This document shows, piece by piece, positions 26,749 to 35,947 of a stretch of 64,000 nucleotides of DNA. Origin of the DNA: Candidatus Desulfofervidus auxilii (GTDB lineage: Bacteria; Desulfobacterota; Desulfofervidia; Desulfofervidales; Desulfofervidaceae); contig NZ_CP013015.1 in assembly GCF_001577525.1 (NCBI RefSeq), forward strand, positions 1,198,966 through 1,262,965, given 5' to 3'. The notes below the pieces were generated by a model. The model was not told where the DNA came from. It did no database searches and saw only the letters and a list, made by a program, of their open reading frames with translations. Every line of letters starts with the position of its first letter. The first letter of the stretch is position 1. The translations under genes were made by a program, and so were the position numbers.

Positions 26749-28179
26749 TTATTCCTTATTCCTATTTTTTGGTGCATTTTTCTTTAAGAGAATAACGTTA
26801 TCCATTTCTTTAACTATGTCATATTGGCTATTTATTAAAAGGTCCATCACTGCCTGTATATATGCCTCCTTCATAAAGGGCCATGTAACTCCTTCTAAAT
26901 CTAGAATAATATATTGAGCATTCCGTATATCATAGCCAGGCACATCTCGAAAATGATATATATTCTTACGCATGGACAGATGGGGAACCAGGTTACTCTG
27001 TGCACAGACACTTATATCGCTTGGTATAGAATTTAAAACCTCAAAGGCTGCTTCAACATGTTTCTTATTATAGCTCCGGAAATATGGTGGTATGTTTGAT
27101 TTCATTATAATAATAAGTAAGAATAAGAAAGACAGCATGATGCCTTCTATTGCAAAAATATTAGACCTTGAAAAATTTGTTATTATCTCCTGTAAATTTT
27201 TGAATCCATAAATTGTGGCATAGAAAATAAATGGGATTAAAGTTGCCGAGTATTGGCAGCTAAATCCCCATTGAGGTTTATATGAACTAATTAGGTTCAA
27301 TATTAACGGTATTACTACAGGTATGAATTGTTTTCCAGCAAAAAGGGGTATAAATCCCAATGGGATGAATAGCTTTATAACTGAACGTAATTTTTCAGGA
27401 TTAAAAAAAGATTCCTCTAATAGGAGATATGGGTGAGTGAAAATATTTATTATAATCTGTGAGAAACTCCCACCAAGGTTTGCATATCTATAAAAATAGG
27501 GGTAGGTGGCTCCGTGGCCACGGAAAAAAGGTATTAAAAATTTAATTTCAAAAACAAAAATTAGAAGAGATAAAGCCAAAATGATCAGACCCAATTTTTT
27601 CTTTTTTCTTACAATTAGAAATACACCTAAACCAGAGATAATTAACGGAACATTCTCCTTTATGAGTAACAAAATAAATAAGGAAAGAAAAAACGCTATC
27701 CTTTTTTCTGTTTCCATAAAGTATAAACACCATAAAAATGCTGGAATAGCTAATGATATTGGATGAAAATCAAATTTACTTACCTCGTGAAGGTAGGGAT
27801 AGGCTAAGTAGCAAAGCATTAAAAAAAGGGCTTGAAATCTATTTCCTATAATTTTTAATGCCAAAACATAAACAGCAAGTCCTCCTGAGACAATTCCTAT
27901 GCTTTGAAGAACTAAAAGAACTCCGGCATTTTTCCATATTAATAGGGAAAAACAAGTAAGAAAGTGAATTGGTGAAAAGTGGTCGCCAAGATAATTGATA
28001 CCCAGGATTGAACTATAAAGAAAGTTCCCATGGATAGTATTCCAAGCCACATTGACATGAATACCAAGATCAAAAGACGATGTTTGCAACGAAAAATGCG
28101 CCATAAGCTTCAAATATGACATGTAAGCAGTTGAAAAGATCAGTATTAGAGCAACAATCAAATTGTGCATCCATGACAT
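26749..28179 (-). CDS. DUF2079 polytopic membrane protein
   Basis: A 476-residue membrane protein with about 10-12 hydrophobic helices. The DUF2079 pattern is near the N terminus (FDLGIHVNVAWNTIHG and LGDHFSPIHFL). ATG 28179 is chosen because AAGGAA lies 9 bases upstream; an in-frame TTG at 28206 has none. The family resembles GT-C membrane glycosyltransferases, and members occur near polysaccharide genes, so sugar transfer from a polyprenyl carrier is plausible but unproven. Confidence 0.75.
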   Translation of the reverse strand: MSWMHNLIVALILIFSTAYMSYLKLMAHFSLQTSSFDLGIHVNVAWNTIHGNFLYSSILGINYLGDHFSPIHFLTCFSLLIWKNAGVLLVLQSIGIVSGGLAVYVLALKIIGNRFQALFLMLCYLAYPYLHEVSKFDFHPISLAIPAFLWCLYFMETEKRIAFFLSLFILLLIKENVPLIISGLGVFLIVRKKKKLGLIILALSLLIFVFEIKFLIPFFRGHGATYPYFYRYANLGGSFSQIIINIFTHPYLLLEESFFNPEKLRSVIKLFIPLGFIPLFAGKQFIPVVIPLILNLISSYKPQWGFSCQYSATLIPFIFYATIYGFKNLQEIITNFSRSNIFAIEGIMLSFLFLLIIIMKSNIPPYFRSYNKKHVEAAFEVLNSIPSDISVCAQSNLVPHLSMRKNIYHFRDVPGYDIRNAQYIILDLEGVTWPFMKEAYIQAVMDLLINSQYDIVKEMDNVILLKKNAPKNRNKE

Positions 28180-28235
28180 AAAAGCGAGTTCCTTTTTATA
28201 AAGCAATTTACCAAAGAACTAGAGCAAATTTTTTA

Positions 28236-30287
28236 TTATTTTTCTGGTATAGATACATAATCTTTCCAATTTATCCCCCGTAGCTCTAAATTTTCTAAAA
28301 CCCACATACAATTATATTTAAGACAGCCCTTTAAAAAGTTTTCCCAATATCCTGGTGTCTTAATGTAATGTCCTTCTTTTTTAAAGAGGACAATAAAAAG
28401 CTCAGGGTGCTTTTTGGCTAATAGGGCGTCTTTTTCAAAAAATTTAGCCCGCTCTTCTAGTGATTCTCTCTTTATATTTCTCGGATGAGGAGGGTGATAG
28501 ACTATAACATCCCTAGCGTAGGGAATCTTTCCGTGATTAAGCAATCTCCAGGCAAAATCTGTATCTTCACGGAAATGGGGGTTATCAAATGTTTCATCAA
28601 AGCCATTAACCCGGTTGGCCATCTCCCGAAGCACAAATAAGTTAGCAGTCATAAAACCGATCCCCTCAAACCCTTCATTACTCACACATCTTAGATTATT
28701 TGAATCATGTTCAGATTTAATCAGTCCTTCTATTCCAATGACTTCCTGTCTTTTAAAATACTTGCGGGCATTTTCGAGCCAATCCGGGTAAGGTTCACAA
28801 TCATCATCGGTAAAGGCAATCACTTTCCCTAAAGCTAAAGCCAGCCCGATATTTCTAGCCTTTACTGCACCTTTAATATCGGTATGGTAATAATAAATAG
28901 AGAGAGCTTTAGCTATATCAGGTAACTTCCAATGCTCCTTACTTTGATCCACAATGATTACTTCAAAATCCTTAAATTTCTGTTCTGTTAATTTTTTAAT
29001 CAAATTCGATAGATGATGTTGCCGTTCATATGTTGGGATGATAATGGAAAAATAAGGTCTTCCTTTGTGTTTTCCTTCAAGATTTCTTAACAAGATCTCT
29101 CCTAAAAAAGGAGATATCCTTTCCCAAGCATATTTTTCTGTAACCAAACGCCGTGCTTCATGGCTATATTTTTTCCACATATCTCGGTCATTTAATATCT
29201 CTTTAATGGTGTTTGAAAATTCTTCTTTGGAACACACCTTAAACGCATTGCCTGTGGGATTTTCGATCCCTCTAGCCCCTATTTCGGTAGTTACCACAGG
29301 GAGCCCTGCAGCCATAAATTCAAACATCTTGATGTTGGTTCCAGACCCAGAAAACATAGGATTAATCGCTACATCTGAAGCATGTAAATAGCGAACTTTT
29401 TCTTCCTCTGTTATAAATCCTGTCACCTTAATATTTTTTATTCCCTTACTTAACAGATACTGGGTATTAAGGGCATTGCCCACGCTCCCTCCGATTACAA
29501 AATCAACTTCAGAAAGAACAGGAGCTAAATTGTTACAAATGAAAAAAACAGCCTCAACATTGGGTTTGTATTCACTCCCTAAAAAAATAGCTACTTTGCT
29601 TCCCAATCCAAGCTCTTGCTTACATTGTTGGCGAAGGCTTTCATTAGCTGGAGTTATTTTATTGACAAATACTCCATTAGGTATAATTAGGATTTTTTCA
29701 AAGGGCACGCTATAAAAATTATTAAATAGAAGACGGTCTTGGTGAGAACAAGCTAGAATGAGGTCACACTTGTGACAAAGGGTGTATTCTAATTCTATTA
29801 CCCTCCGCACAAGTTCAGTGCCAAAATTTCCATCATCTAAAAGTTCACATCGTAAAAGGCCTTCACAATTATGAGCATCGTAGACTATTAGTTGTTGTTT
29901 CCAATCTATCTGGTCTTTCACTAAAGGAAAGACCCAAGGGTGAGAAAAAATCACAATATCTGCTTTTTTCGTCGCTTTTATAGCGGCTTCTACATAGGCA
30001 GAAGATAAGTGAGCCATAAAAGGAAAGCCTACATCAATAACTGTCTTTCCACCTACTTTTTTCTTCCATTCTTCATGGAGGGCAAAATGTTCTTTTGTTA
30101 AAGGAATATCAATTTCTTCCAGAGTAGATGAAAGTTTGTGGTGTCTGTAACCCGGTCCTGGCCAATCATATGTGCCAATATAAGTTGTTGAACAAGGAAG
30201 GGCATGATAAAGCCCCAATAACCTCAGTCTTCCCCCTCCAACGGGAGGAGCTATGGGTTGCATGTCTAGGACAGTAATTTTAGGCAT
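28236..30287 (-). CDS. Fused GT4 and GT2 glycosyltransferase
   Basis: A 683-residue soluble protein with two transferase modules. Residues about 1-385 form a GT4-type GT-B domain (IFLGSEYKPNVEAVFFI; FEFMAAGLPVVTTEIGARG as the nucleotide-sugar site). Residues about 405-650 form a GT2 GT-A domain (FSIIIPTYERQHHLSN, VIAFTDDDCEPYPDW with the metal-binding Asp set). Such fusions usually add two successive sugars. It lies 21 bases after the upstream GT4 gene. Donor and acceptor are unknown. Confidence 0.88.
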   Translation of the reverse strand: MPKITVLDMQPIAPPVGGGRLRLLGLYHALPCSTTYIGTYDWPGPGYRHHKLSSTLEEIDIPLTKEHFALHEEWKKKVGGKTVIDVGFPFMAHLSSAYVEAAIKATKKADIVIFSHPWVFPLVKDQIDWKQQLIVYDAHNCEGLLRCELLDDGNFGTELVRRVIELEYTLCHKCDLILACSHQDRLLFNNFYSVPFEKILIIPNGVFVNKITPANESLRQQCKQELGLGSKVAIFLGSEYKPNVEAVFFICNNLAPVLSEVDFVIGGSVGNALNTQYLLSKGIKNIKVTGFITEEEKVRYLHASDVAINPMFSGSGTNIKMFEFMAAGLPVVTTEIGARGIENPTGNAFKVCSKEEFSNTIKEILNDRDMWKKYSHEARRLVTEKYAWERISPFLGEILLRNLEGKHKGRPYFSIIIPTYERQHHLSNLIKKLTEQKFKDFEVIIVDQSKEHWKLPDIAKALSIYYYHTDIKGAVKARNIGLALALGKVIAFTDDDCEPYPDWLENARKYFKRQEVIGIEGLIKSEHDSNNLRCVSNEGFEGIGFMTANLFVLREMANRVNGFDETFDNPHFREDTDFAWRLLNHGKIPYARDVIVYHPPHPRNIKRESLEERAKFFEKDALLAKKHPELFIVLFKKEGHYIKTPGYWENFLKGCLKYNCMWVLENLELRGINWKDYVSIPEK

Positions 30288-30308
30288 AACCCTAACACTA
30301 TTATATGC

Positions 30309-31868
30309 TTAATTGCTTTTATCACTATGTCTATTTATTTTATCTAATAACTGTTTTACTTGTTTTTCACATGACATTAGCCTTTGTTTAAGCTCTCTGC
30401 ATTCTCTTTTTAATTCGTTTATTTCGGCTAACTTCCTGTGCGTTCTAGTGAATTCCCCATGTATTTTTTGAATACTCTCTTTCAATCCATAAATAGCTTC
30501 TATAATTGCTTGGTTATAAAATACCTGCATTCGTGTAATTGGTAAGGCTACATAATTAATCACCTTTGTAATCTGTCTGAATACAAAACGTTTGAGCTTA
30601 TTATGCCTGCGGAAACCTGGTATAGTTCTCCCAACTGCAGCATGTTGTTGGGCTTGAGAAATTGCCACTTCTATTGGTTGCCAGTTAAGGTCATAAGTGA
30701 AGTTTTGGTTATTTTTCTTGGTTTGTGCCTCTCTTCTATGAATTATTTCATTTCTAATTTTTTCTAAAATTTCATCCACATTTACTTGAGAAGATTTCTT
30801 TACCAAAATTAACTCTGAATGGGGAACAACCTGCTGATTCCCAGGAGCGAGTTTTAACAGTTTGTTTATCACATTATCCCAAGTTATCTCCTTAACTGCT
30901 TTAAAACCCTCCTCTCCCATTTTTTTTGCTTCTTTAGGATTTTCAATAAGATAATTGATTTTTTCAGCAATTTTTTGAGGATTAGGCTCTACTATAAATC
31001 CATTTATACTATCTTTAACAATGCAAGCAGGTTCTCCAGAATCTATACAAGTAATTACAGGTTTCTTACTTTTAAATGCCTCTATGGTTATCAATCCATA
31101 ATCTTCGTTTATGGGAACGAATGGAACAACAATTGCTTTAGAATATAATTCTATTAATTGCTCTTGGGATATATTCCCTAAGAATTTTATTCTTTTATCC
31201 CCTTTGGCTAATTTTTTAAATTTCCCTTCATCTTCTCCTTCCCCTGTAATAATTAATTTTACATTATGTTTTATATACTTCATTGCTTCTATAACTAAGT
31301 CTACTCTTTTCCATCGGTGCAATCTTCCAGGGAGGAAGATAAATTCACCTTCTTCGGGCTCTTTGAATCCTTCTAAATGAGGGGGATGATATAATACCTC
31401 GAAGTTAACGGCATTCCAAAAACTATCTATTTTCCTCATCCTTTTATACACTTCACTTCCGTTAACAAAGTGTCTTTTTACCCTTGAAGGATGTAAACCA
31501 TATTTATCTAATTTATGGATTAATTTTCTTTGCTTGATTTTTTCCTTATCCTCTGAATCAAATTCTAGATCAAACATATCATAAAATACCCTAATTGTGT
31601 GTAAAAGGTATGAAACATGATTGGGATGTCTTACCATATAAGTGGGCGCTTTTGTGGAAATGACCAAATCATAATTATTTAAATCTAAATAAAAGCATCT
31701 ACAATATGCTTCCAAAATTTTATCAAAACTCGATTCATCCACAAGGACATTTATTTGATCAACCTCATATCCCCTTTTTTTGAAATTTGTAACTAAACCT
31801 TCATAAAAATTTTCTGCACCTCCTGTTTCGCCTGTTACTGACTTTGGAGTAACGACTGCTATTTTCAT
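30309..31868 (-). CDS. GT4-family glycosyltransferase with C-terminal coiled coil
   Basis: 519 residues starting MKIAVVTPKSVTGETGGAEN, typical of GT4 donors. The acceptor-site loop is near EDYGLITIEAFKSKKPVIT (E-x7-E). After about residue 350 comes a non-catalytic tail ending in a predicted coiled coil (about 450-515: Glu/Lys/Leu heptads), perhaps for membrane or partner docking. ATG 31868 is preferred over the 24-codon upstream extension because the family start matches and AAGGAA lies upstream. Confidence 0.85.
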   Translation of the reverse strand: MKIAVVTPKSVTGETGGAENFYEGLVTNFKKRGYEVDQINVLVDESSFDKILEAYCRCFYLDLNNYDLVISTKAPTYMVRHPNHVSYLLHTIRVFYDMFDLEFDSEDKEKIKQRKLIHKLDKYGLHPSRVKRHFVNGSEVYKRMRKIDSFWNAVNFEVLYHPPHLEGFKEPEEGEFIFLPGRLHRWKRVDLVIEAMKYIKHNVKLIITGEGEDEGKFKKLAKGDKRIKFLGNISQEQLIELYSKAIVVPFVPINEDYGLITIEAFKSKKPVITCIDSGEPACIVKDSINGFIVEPNPQKIAEKINYLIENPKEAKKMGEEGFKAVKEITWDNVINKLLKLAPGNQQVVPHSELILVKKSSQVNVDEILEKIRNEIIHRREAQTKKNNQNFTYDLNWQPIEVAISQAQQHAAVGRTIPGFRRHNKLKRFVFRQITKVINYVALPITRMQVFYNQAIIEAIYGLKESIQKIHGEFTRTHRKLAEINELKRECRELKQRLMSCEKQVKQLLDKINRHSDKSN

Positions 31869-31894
31869 AGTTTTATTCCTTAAAACTTCAAAAA

Positions 31895-33289
31895 CTATAT
31901 CTTCTTCCCTATCACTGCATAATCTTGATAATTCATACACAATTCCCTAGACCTTATATTTTCCGCCACTGGGGCAGAAAATATAATTTTTACCTCCCTA
32001 AATCCATACCATTCTAAAAGGAATTTTATGGTCTCTGGTGGGTATGGTCTTATATGAGTAAGATCCATATAAAATCGGGAAAGGGCAAAGGGACAGTGAG
32101 GGTTGACCGATTCTAGAATAATTATACCATGCTTAGCAATCCTTTTATAAGCTAATTCTACAAATTTCTTTAAGTAAGTGATATCTAAGTGTTCTATTAC
32201 TTGAAAACAAGAAATACCCATTAAGTTTTTATTAGTGTTAGATAAATATTCTAAAATATCTGAATTTTTGACATTTAACCCTTTTTGCTTTAAAAAATTT
32301 GTCTCAAATTCATTTATTTCTACGCCTAGATAGGGAATGTTATTTTCTTGTAAGAGTTCCAAGAATTCTCCCCTACCACATCCAGCATCTAAAAAAATTT
32401 CTCCCTGGGTATTTTTAGCTACTTCCAAAACATATTTTAAATAATATCTCTGCCGTTCTTTAATATCTTTTGGCTCTCCTCTGAACACATTTTCAAACAG
32501 ATAAAAAAATACATCTTTATCCTGCCCCTTTTGTGTAAGTTCAGGATAAGATAAATGAGAAGAATCAATTGCTCTAGATAAATAGGATTCTTTATCGACC
32601 TCCAAAATTTTTGGAATCTCTTTAACTTCCAATTCTTTTAATTTGTCTACCACCTCACTTGATTTAAGTTCTAGGTCAGCTAATTTATTTAAAACTTCTT
32701 TGCCTTCTTCCGTCACCTTATGGGATAAATCACTCACTTTTGTCTCTATTTCACGGATTTTAAATTGAACTTCTCTACTTATTTTTTCCAAATAATCTCT
32801 TAAATTGCCATAGTAATATTTATTTTCTACTTCTAAATTTTTTATTACCTTAGGTAATTTTAAAAAAAGATTTAACCATTTAAGAAAGTAAGAGATGACC
32901 GGGATTCTCTTAATCCCACATTTAATATAATAAAAATTTATATTTTTTACCTTTGTCCCCTTAGCTCTTCCCTCTAGTGATTTACATAAACTCACTACAA
33001 TATCTACTTTATCTAATTCTCCATTTCTCAATTTAAAAAGATAATTATTATATCCTGAAGGATCAGGTTCTCTTTTTAAAATGGCCTTATATGCAAAGTA
33101 AATAAAATCTTTGTCATGATATTTTAAAAAATCTTCCATTTCATATGTTTCTTTAGCTAAATCTGCTTCAAATTGTTCTTTCTCTGAGGGTCGTAACTGT
33201 TCTTTTTTGAGAGTTTCCCTTTGTGTCTCCAATTTTCTCCTTATTCTTTCCATAATCTCTTCTACACTCAAATCATCCATCTCTATCAT
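31895..33289 (-). CDS. DUF4214 plus coiled-coil SAM-dependent methyltransferase
   Basis: About 464 residues. The N-terminal helical region starts MDDLSVEEIMERIRRKLE. A DUF4214 segment at about 60-110 (FIYFAYKAILKREPDPSGY) and a coiled coil at about 170-235 follow. A class I methyltransferase occupies about 285-460, with SAM motif I EIFLDAGCGRGEFLELL and acidic motif II GVEINEF. Proteins of this kind cap or decorate ABC-exported polysaccharide chains in other bacteria, which fits the adjacent Wzt/Wzm. The start could be ATG 33289 or 33280; both overlap the ABC ATPase gene. Confidence 0.82.
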   Translation of the reverse strand: MIEMDDLSVEEIMERIRRKLETQRETLKKEQLRPSEKEQFEADLAKETYEMEDFLKYHDKDFIYFAYKAILKREPDPSGYNNYLFKLRNGELDKVDIVVSLCKSLEGRAKGTKVKNINFYYIKCGIKRIPVISYFLKWLNLFLKLPKVIKNLEVENKYYYGNLRDYLEKISREVQFKIREIETKVSDLSHKVTEEGKEVLNKLADLELKSSEVVDKLKELEVKEIPKILEVDKESYLSRAIDSSHLSYPELTQKGQDKDVFFYLFENVFRGEPKDIKERQRYYLKYVLEVAKNTQGEIFLDAGCGRGEFLELLQENNIPYLGVEINEFETNFLKQKGLNVKNSDILEYLSNTNKNLMGISCFQVIEHLDITYLKKFVELAYKRIAKHGIIILESVNPHCPFALSRFYMDLTHIRPYPPETIKFLLEWYGFREVKIIFSAPVAENIRSRELCMNYQDYAVIGKKI

Positions 33290-34037
33290 CACTGCATTCC
33301 ATTAATTGGACGTATTTTTTAATGGTGTCTTTAGGTGTTCCTATATGTATCAATCTACCATTATTTAACAAGGCTACTCTGTCACAAATTCTCTCTACAT
33401 CTGCTAAACCATGACTGACAAACACAATAGTTACCTTCTTTTTTTTAAATTCCATTATTTTTTCTAAACATCTTTTTTGAAAACTTATATCCCCTACAGC
33501 CAAAATTTCATCAATAAGCAGTATTTGAGGCTCTACATGGATAGCTACTGAAAAACCCAAACGGGCTAGCATTCCATCAGAATAACTCCTTATGGGTTCA
33601 TAAATAAATTGCCCTAACTCCGAAAACTCTATAATTTTTTCTATTTTGGATTTTATTTCCTTTTTAGTCAATCCTAATAAAACTCCATTTAAAATAATAT
33701 TCTCAAACCCCGTCAAATCAGGATGGAATCCTGCTCCTAATTCTAAGAGGGCAGAAACTCGACCTTTAACTACAATTTCTCCTTTATCAGGCCTTAACAC
33801 CCCAGCAATAAGACCCAAAGTAGTGCTCTTACCAGAGCCATTACGGCCTATAATACCAAAGGTTTCTCCTGGATAAATACTAAAAGAAATTCCTTTAAGG
33901 ACTTCAAAATGACGGTTGTGTCTTATCTCTTGCCAAACAGTGGGAAAATGGAAAAGAAATTGTTTTATCCCCCCTTTAAAGTGAGACTTTAAAGAAAAGC
34001 TTTTGTAAACATTATTCAAGGTAATCAAAGGCTGCAT
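33273..34037 (-). CDS. wzt: Polysaccharide ABC exporter ATPase (Wzt/TagH type)
   Basis: 254 residues with Walker A GRNGSGKST, signature YSDGMLARLGFS, Walker B ILLIDEILAVGD and the switch His in VFVSHG. It powers export of a lipid-linked polysaccharide with the adjacent Wzm. It ends shortly after the nucleotide-binding domain and lacks the C-terminal carbohydrate-binding domain of O9-type Wzt, so export is probably not coupled to recognition of a chain-end modification by this subunit. It starts 3 bases after wzm. Confidence 0.93.
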   Translation of the reverse strand: MQPLITLNNVYKSFSLKSHFKGGIKQFLFHFPTVWQEIRHNRHFEVLKGISFSIYPGETFGIIGRNGSGKSTTLGLIAGVLRPDKGEIVVKGRVSALLELGAGFHPDLTGFENIILNGVLLGLTKKEIKSKIEKIIEFSELGQFIYEPIRSYSDGMLARLGFSVAIHVEPQILLIDEILAVGDISFQKRCLEKIMEFKKKKVTIVFVSHGLADVERICDRVALLNNGRLIHIGTPKDTIKKYVQLMECSDDRDG

Positions 34038-34040
34038 AAA

Positions 34041-34832
34041 TTATATCACTTCGGCAAATTTAGGCTCTAGGTTTTTATAAACTACAAACCCCAAAAAGAA
34101 AACGAACACCGCCCAGATTGAGCCCACTAATACCATTTCAGCAGAAAAGGCATCTTCCATAAACAATTTTTGCCAACTTATAATAATAGGAGAAAGAGGA
34201 TTTAGGAAAAGAAATACCCTAAAACGTTGGGGTATCATGGTTTCAGAATAAATAATAGGAGTGCAATAAAACACCAAATTAGTGAGAATCATGGTTATGT
34301 GTTCTAAATCCCGAAAAAATAGGTTTAAAGAAGAAATTATTAAAGAGAAACCAATAATCATTAAAGAAGTAAGAAAAGATAAAAAGATAATTCCTATAAT
34401 CCATTTAAAAGAAAAGGGGTATATTTTATGAGCAATAAGCACCAAAATAAGGACAGGAATGGAAAGTAAAAAATGGACTAAATTGTTTCCCACTACTGCC
34501 AGAGGTAACGAAATACGTGGGAATTTTACCTTTTTTATCAGACTAGCATTACTTACAAAAACAGTAGGAGAAGTATTAACCGAGTTGGCAAACCATTGCC
34601 AAGGAAAAAGGCCACTTAAAAGGAAGGCAATGTAATTAGGAATTTGAAGACGCATAAAAATCTTAAAGGCTACAAAAAACACTAAAGCAAAACAAAGAGG
34701 ATTGGCAATGGACCATAGGAAACCAAAAATGGTACTTTTATATCTTATTTTTACTTCCTTAGCAGTTAAAACCCAGATTAAATCTTTATAATAAAGCCAT
34801 TTTTGTATATCAAAGCCAAAAATCATGTCCAT
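34041..34832 (-). CDS. wzm: Polysaccharide ABC exporter permease (Wzm type)
   Basis: About 263 residues with six hydrophobic helices and the ABC-2 pattern KEVKIRYKSTIFGFLWSIANP near the N terminus. The upstream-open frame adds 33 residues but overlaps the dehydratase gene more; ATG 34832 or 34826 fits family length. It forms the exporter with Wzt. Confidence 0.9.
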   Translation of the reverse strand: MDMIFGFDIQKWLYYKDLIWVLTAKEVKIRYKSTIFGFLWSIANPLCFALVFFVAFKIFMRLQIPNYIAFLLSGLFPWQWFANSVNTSPTVFVSNASLIKKVKFPRISLPLAVVGNNLVHFLLSIPVLILVLIAHKIYPFSFKWIIGIIFLSFLTSLMIIGFSLIISSLNLFFRDLEHITMILTNLVFYCTPIIYSETMIPQRFRVFLFLNPLSPIIISWQKLFMEDAFSAEMVLVGSIWAVFVFFLGFVVYKNLEPKFAEVI

Positions 34833-35847
34833 TCCAGGTTTTATAAGGCAAGTTAAGCATCCAATCCATATCTTCCCACCACTCAGGATGTTTTTTATAC
34901 CACTCGATGGTCTTTTTAAGACCCTCTTCAAAGGAAATACAAGGCTGCCAATTAATAATATTTTGAATCTTCTGGTTATTAGAAATGTGCCTTTTCACCT
35001 GCCCTGGGCGATCAGAAATATGTTGAATTGGAGAAGAAGAATCAGTAAATTTTTTTACAAATTGGGCAATCTCTTTTATGGATACTTCTTTCCCTGTTCC
35101 AATATTAAATATTTGTCCTATCACTTTTTCTTTAGGGGCATTAATCACTCCATCTATAGCCTCGCAACAATCAGTAACAAATGTCCAATCGCGGGTATTT
35201 TCTCCTGTTCCATGAATAATTAAGGGTTTGTTTTTCAACGCCCGCACAATAAACCTAGGAATCACTTTTTCTAGATGTTGCCTAGGGCCATAGTTATTAA
35301 ATGGTCTCAATATTATACCTGGAATTTCATAAGTAATAATATAAGAATAAACCAATCTATCAGCTGCGCATTTGGCACTGGCATAAGGAGTAGTAGGATT
35401 TAAAGGATGCATTTCAGACATAGGCACTTCTACCGCTGTTCCATATACTTCAGAAGTAGAAATATGCACAAAAACCTCTAGATTGTCTTTACATTTTACC
35501 ACTGCACTGGCTACACTTTGTGTGCCTAGAACGTCTGTTTCAAAAAACTTCAAATCATCAAACAGGGACCGAGCTACATGAGACTCGGCTGCCATATGCA
35601 CTACTATATCAGCATTTTTAACCAATTCAAAAACCAGGGCTCTATCTGCAATATTACCATACCAGAATTCAAACCTTTTGCTTTTCAAAACATGCTCAGG
35701 GATATTTCTTAAATGACCTGCATAAGTGAGGGCATCTAAAACTACAATCTTCCAATTAGGATGGTGATTAAAAACATACTCTACAAAGTGACTACCAATA
35801 AAACCTGCACCACCTGTGATTAAAATGGTCTTTTCCCTGTTTTTCAT
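34810..35847 (-). CDS. NAD-dependent nucleotide-sugar epimerase/dehydratase
   Basis: A 345-residue extended SDR: TGGAGFIGSHFVEYV, HMAAESHVARS, ISTSEVYGTAV, YASAKCAADRLV (YxxxK) and RPFNNYGPRQ. It differs clearly from the RmlB at 24889, so a second sugar route is likely (UDP- or GDP-linked 4,6-dehydratase or 4-epimerase). ATG 35847 is used because the NAD motif follows directly; the 13-codon upstream extension looks non-coding. It is first in the polysaccharide run and overlaps wzm. Confidence 0.85.
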   Translation of the reverse strand: MKNREKTILITGGAGFIGSHFVEYVFNHHPNWKIVVLDALTYAGHLRNIPEHVLKSKRFEFWYGNIADRALVFELVKNADIVVHMAAESHVARSLFDDLKFFETDVLGTQSVASAVVKCKDNLEVFVHISTSEVYGTAVEVPMSEMHPLNPTTPYASAKCAADRLVYSYIITYEIPGIILRPFNNYGPRQHLEKVIPRFIVRALKNKPLIIHGTGENTRDWTFVTDCCEAIDGVINAPKEKVIGQIFNIGTGKEVSIKEIAQFVKKFTDSSSPIQHISDRPGQVKRHISNNQKIQNIINWQPCISFEEGLKKTIEWYKKHPEWWEDMDWMLNLPYKTWNGHDFWL

Positions 35848-35887
35848 AAATAATAATTTATAAACTACATACCCAACGGGTGTCAAC

Positions 35888-35916
35888 TTGCCAGTTGGAA
35901 ATAATCAGTTTATATT
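35888..35916 (+). promoter_or_regulatory. Promoter of the ClpX-like gene
   Basis: TTGCCA (35888-35893) and TATATT (35911-35916) with a 17-base spacer, 32 bases before ATG 35948, which is preceded by AAAGAGGTG. Confidence 0.65.
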
Positions 35917-35947
35917 ATATTACAATAAAAAATTAAAGAGGTGAGTG

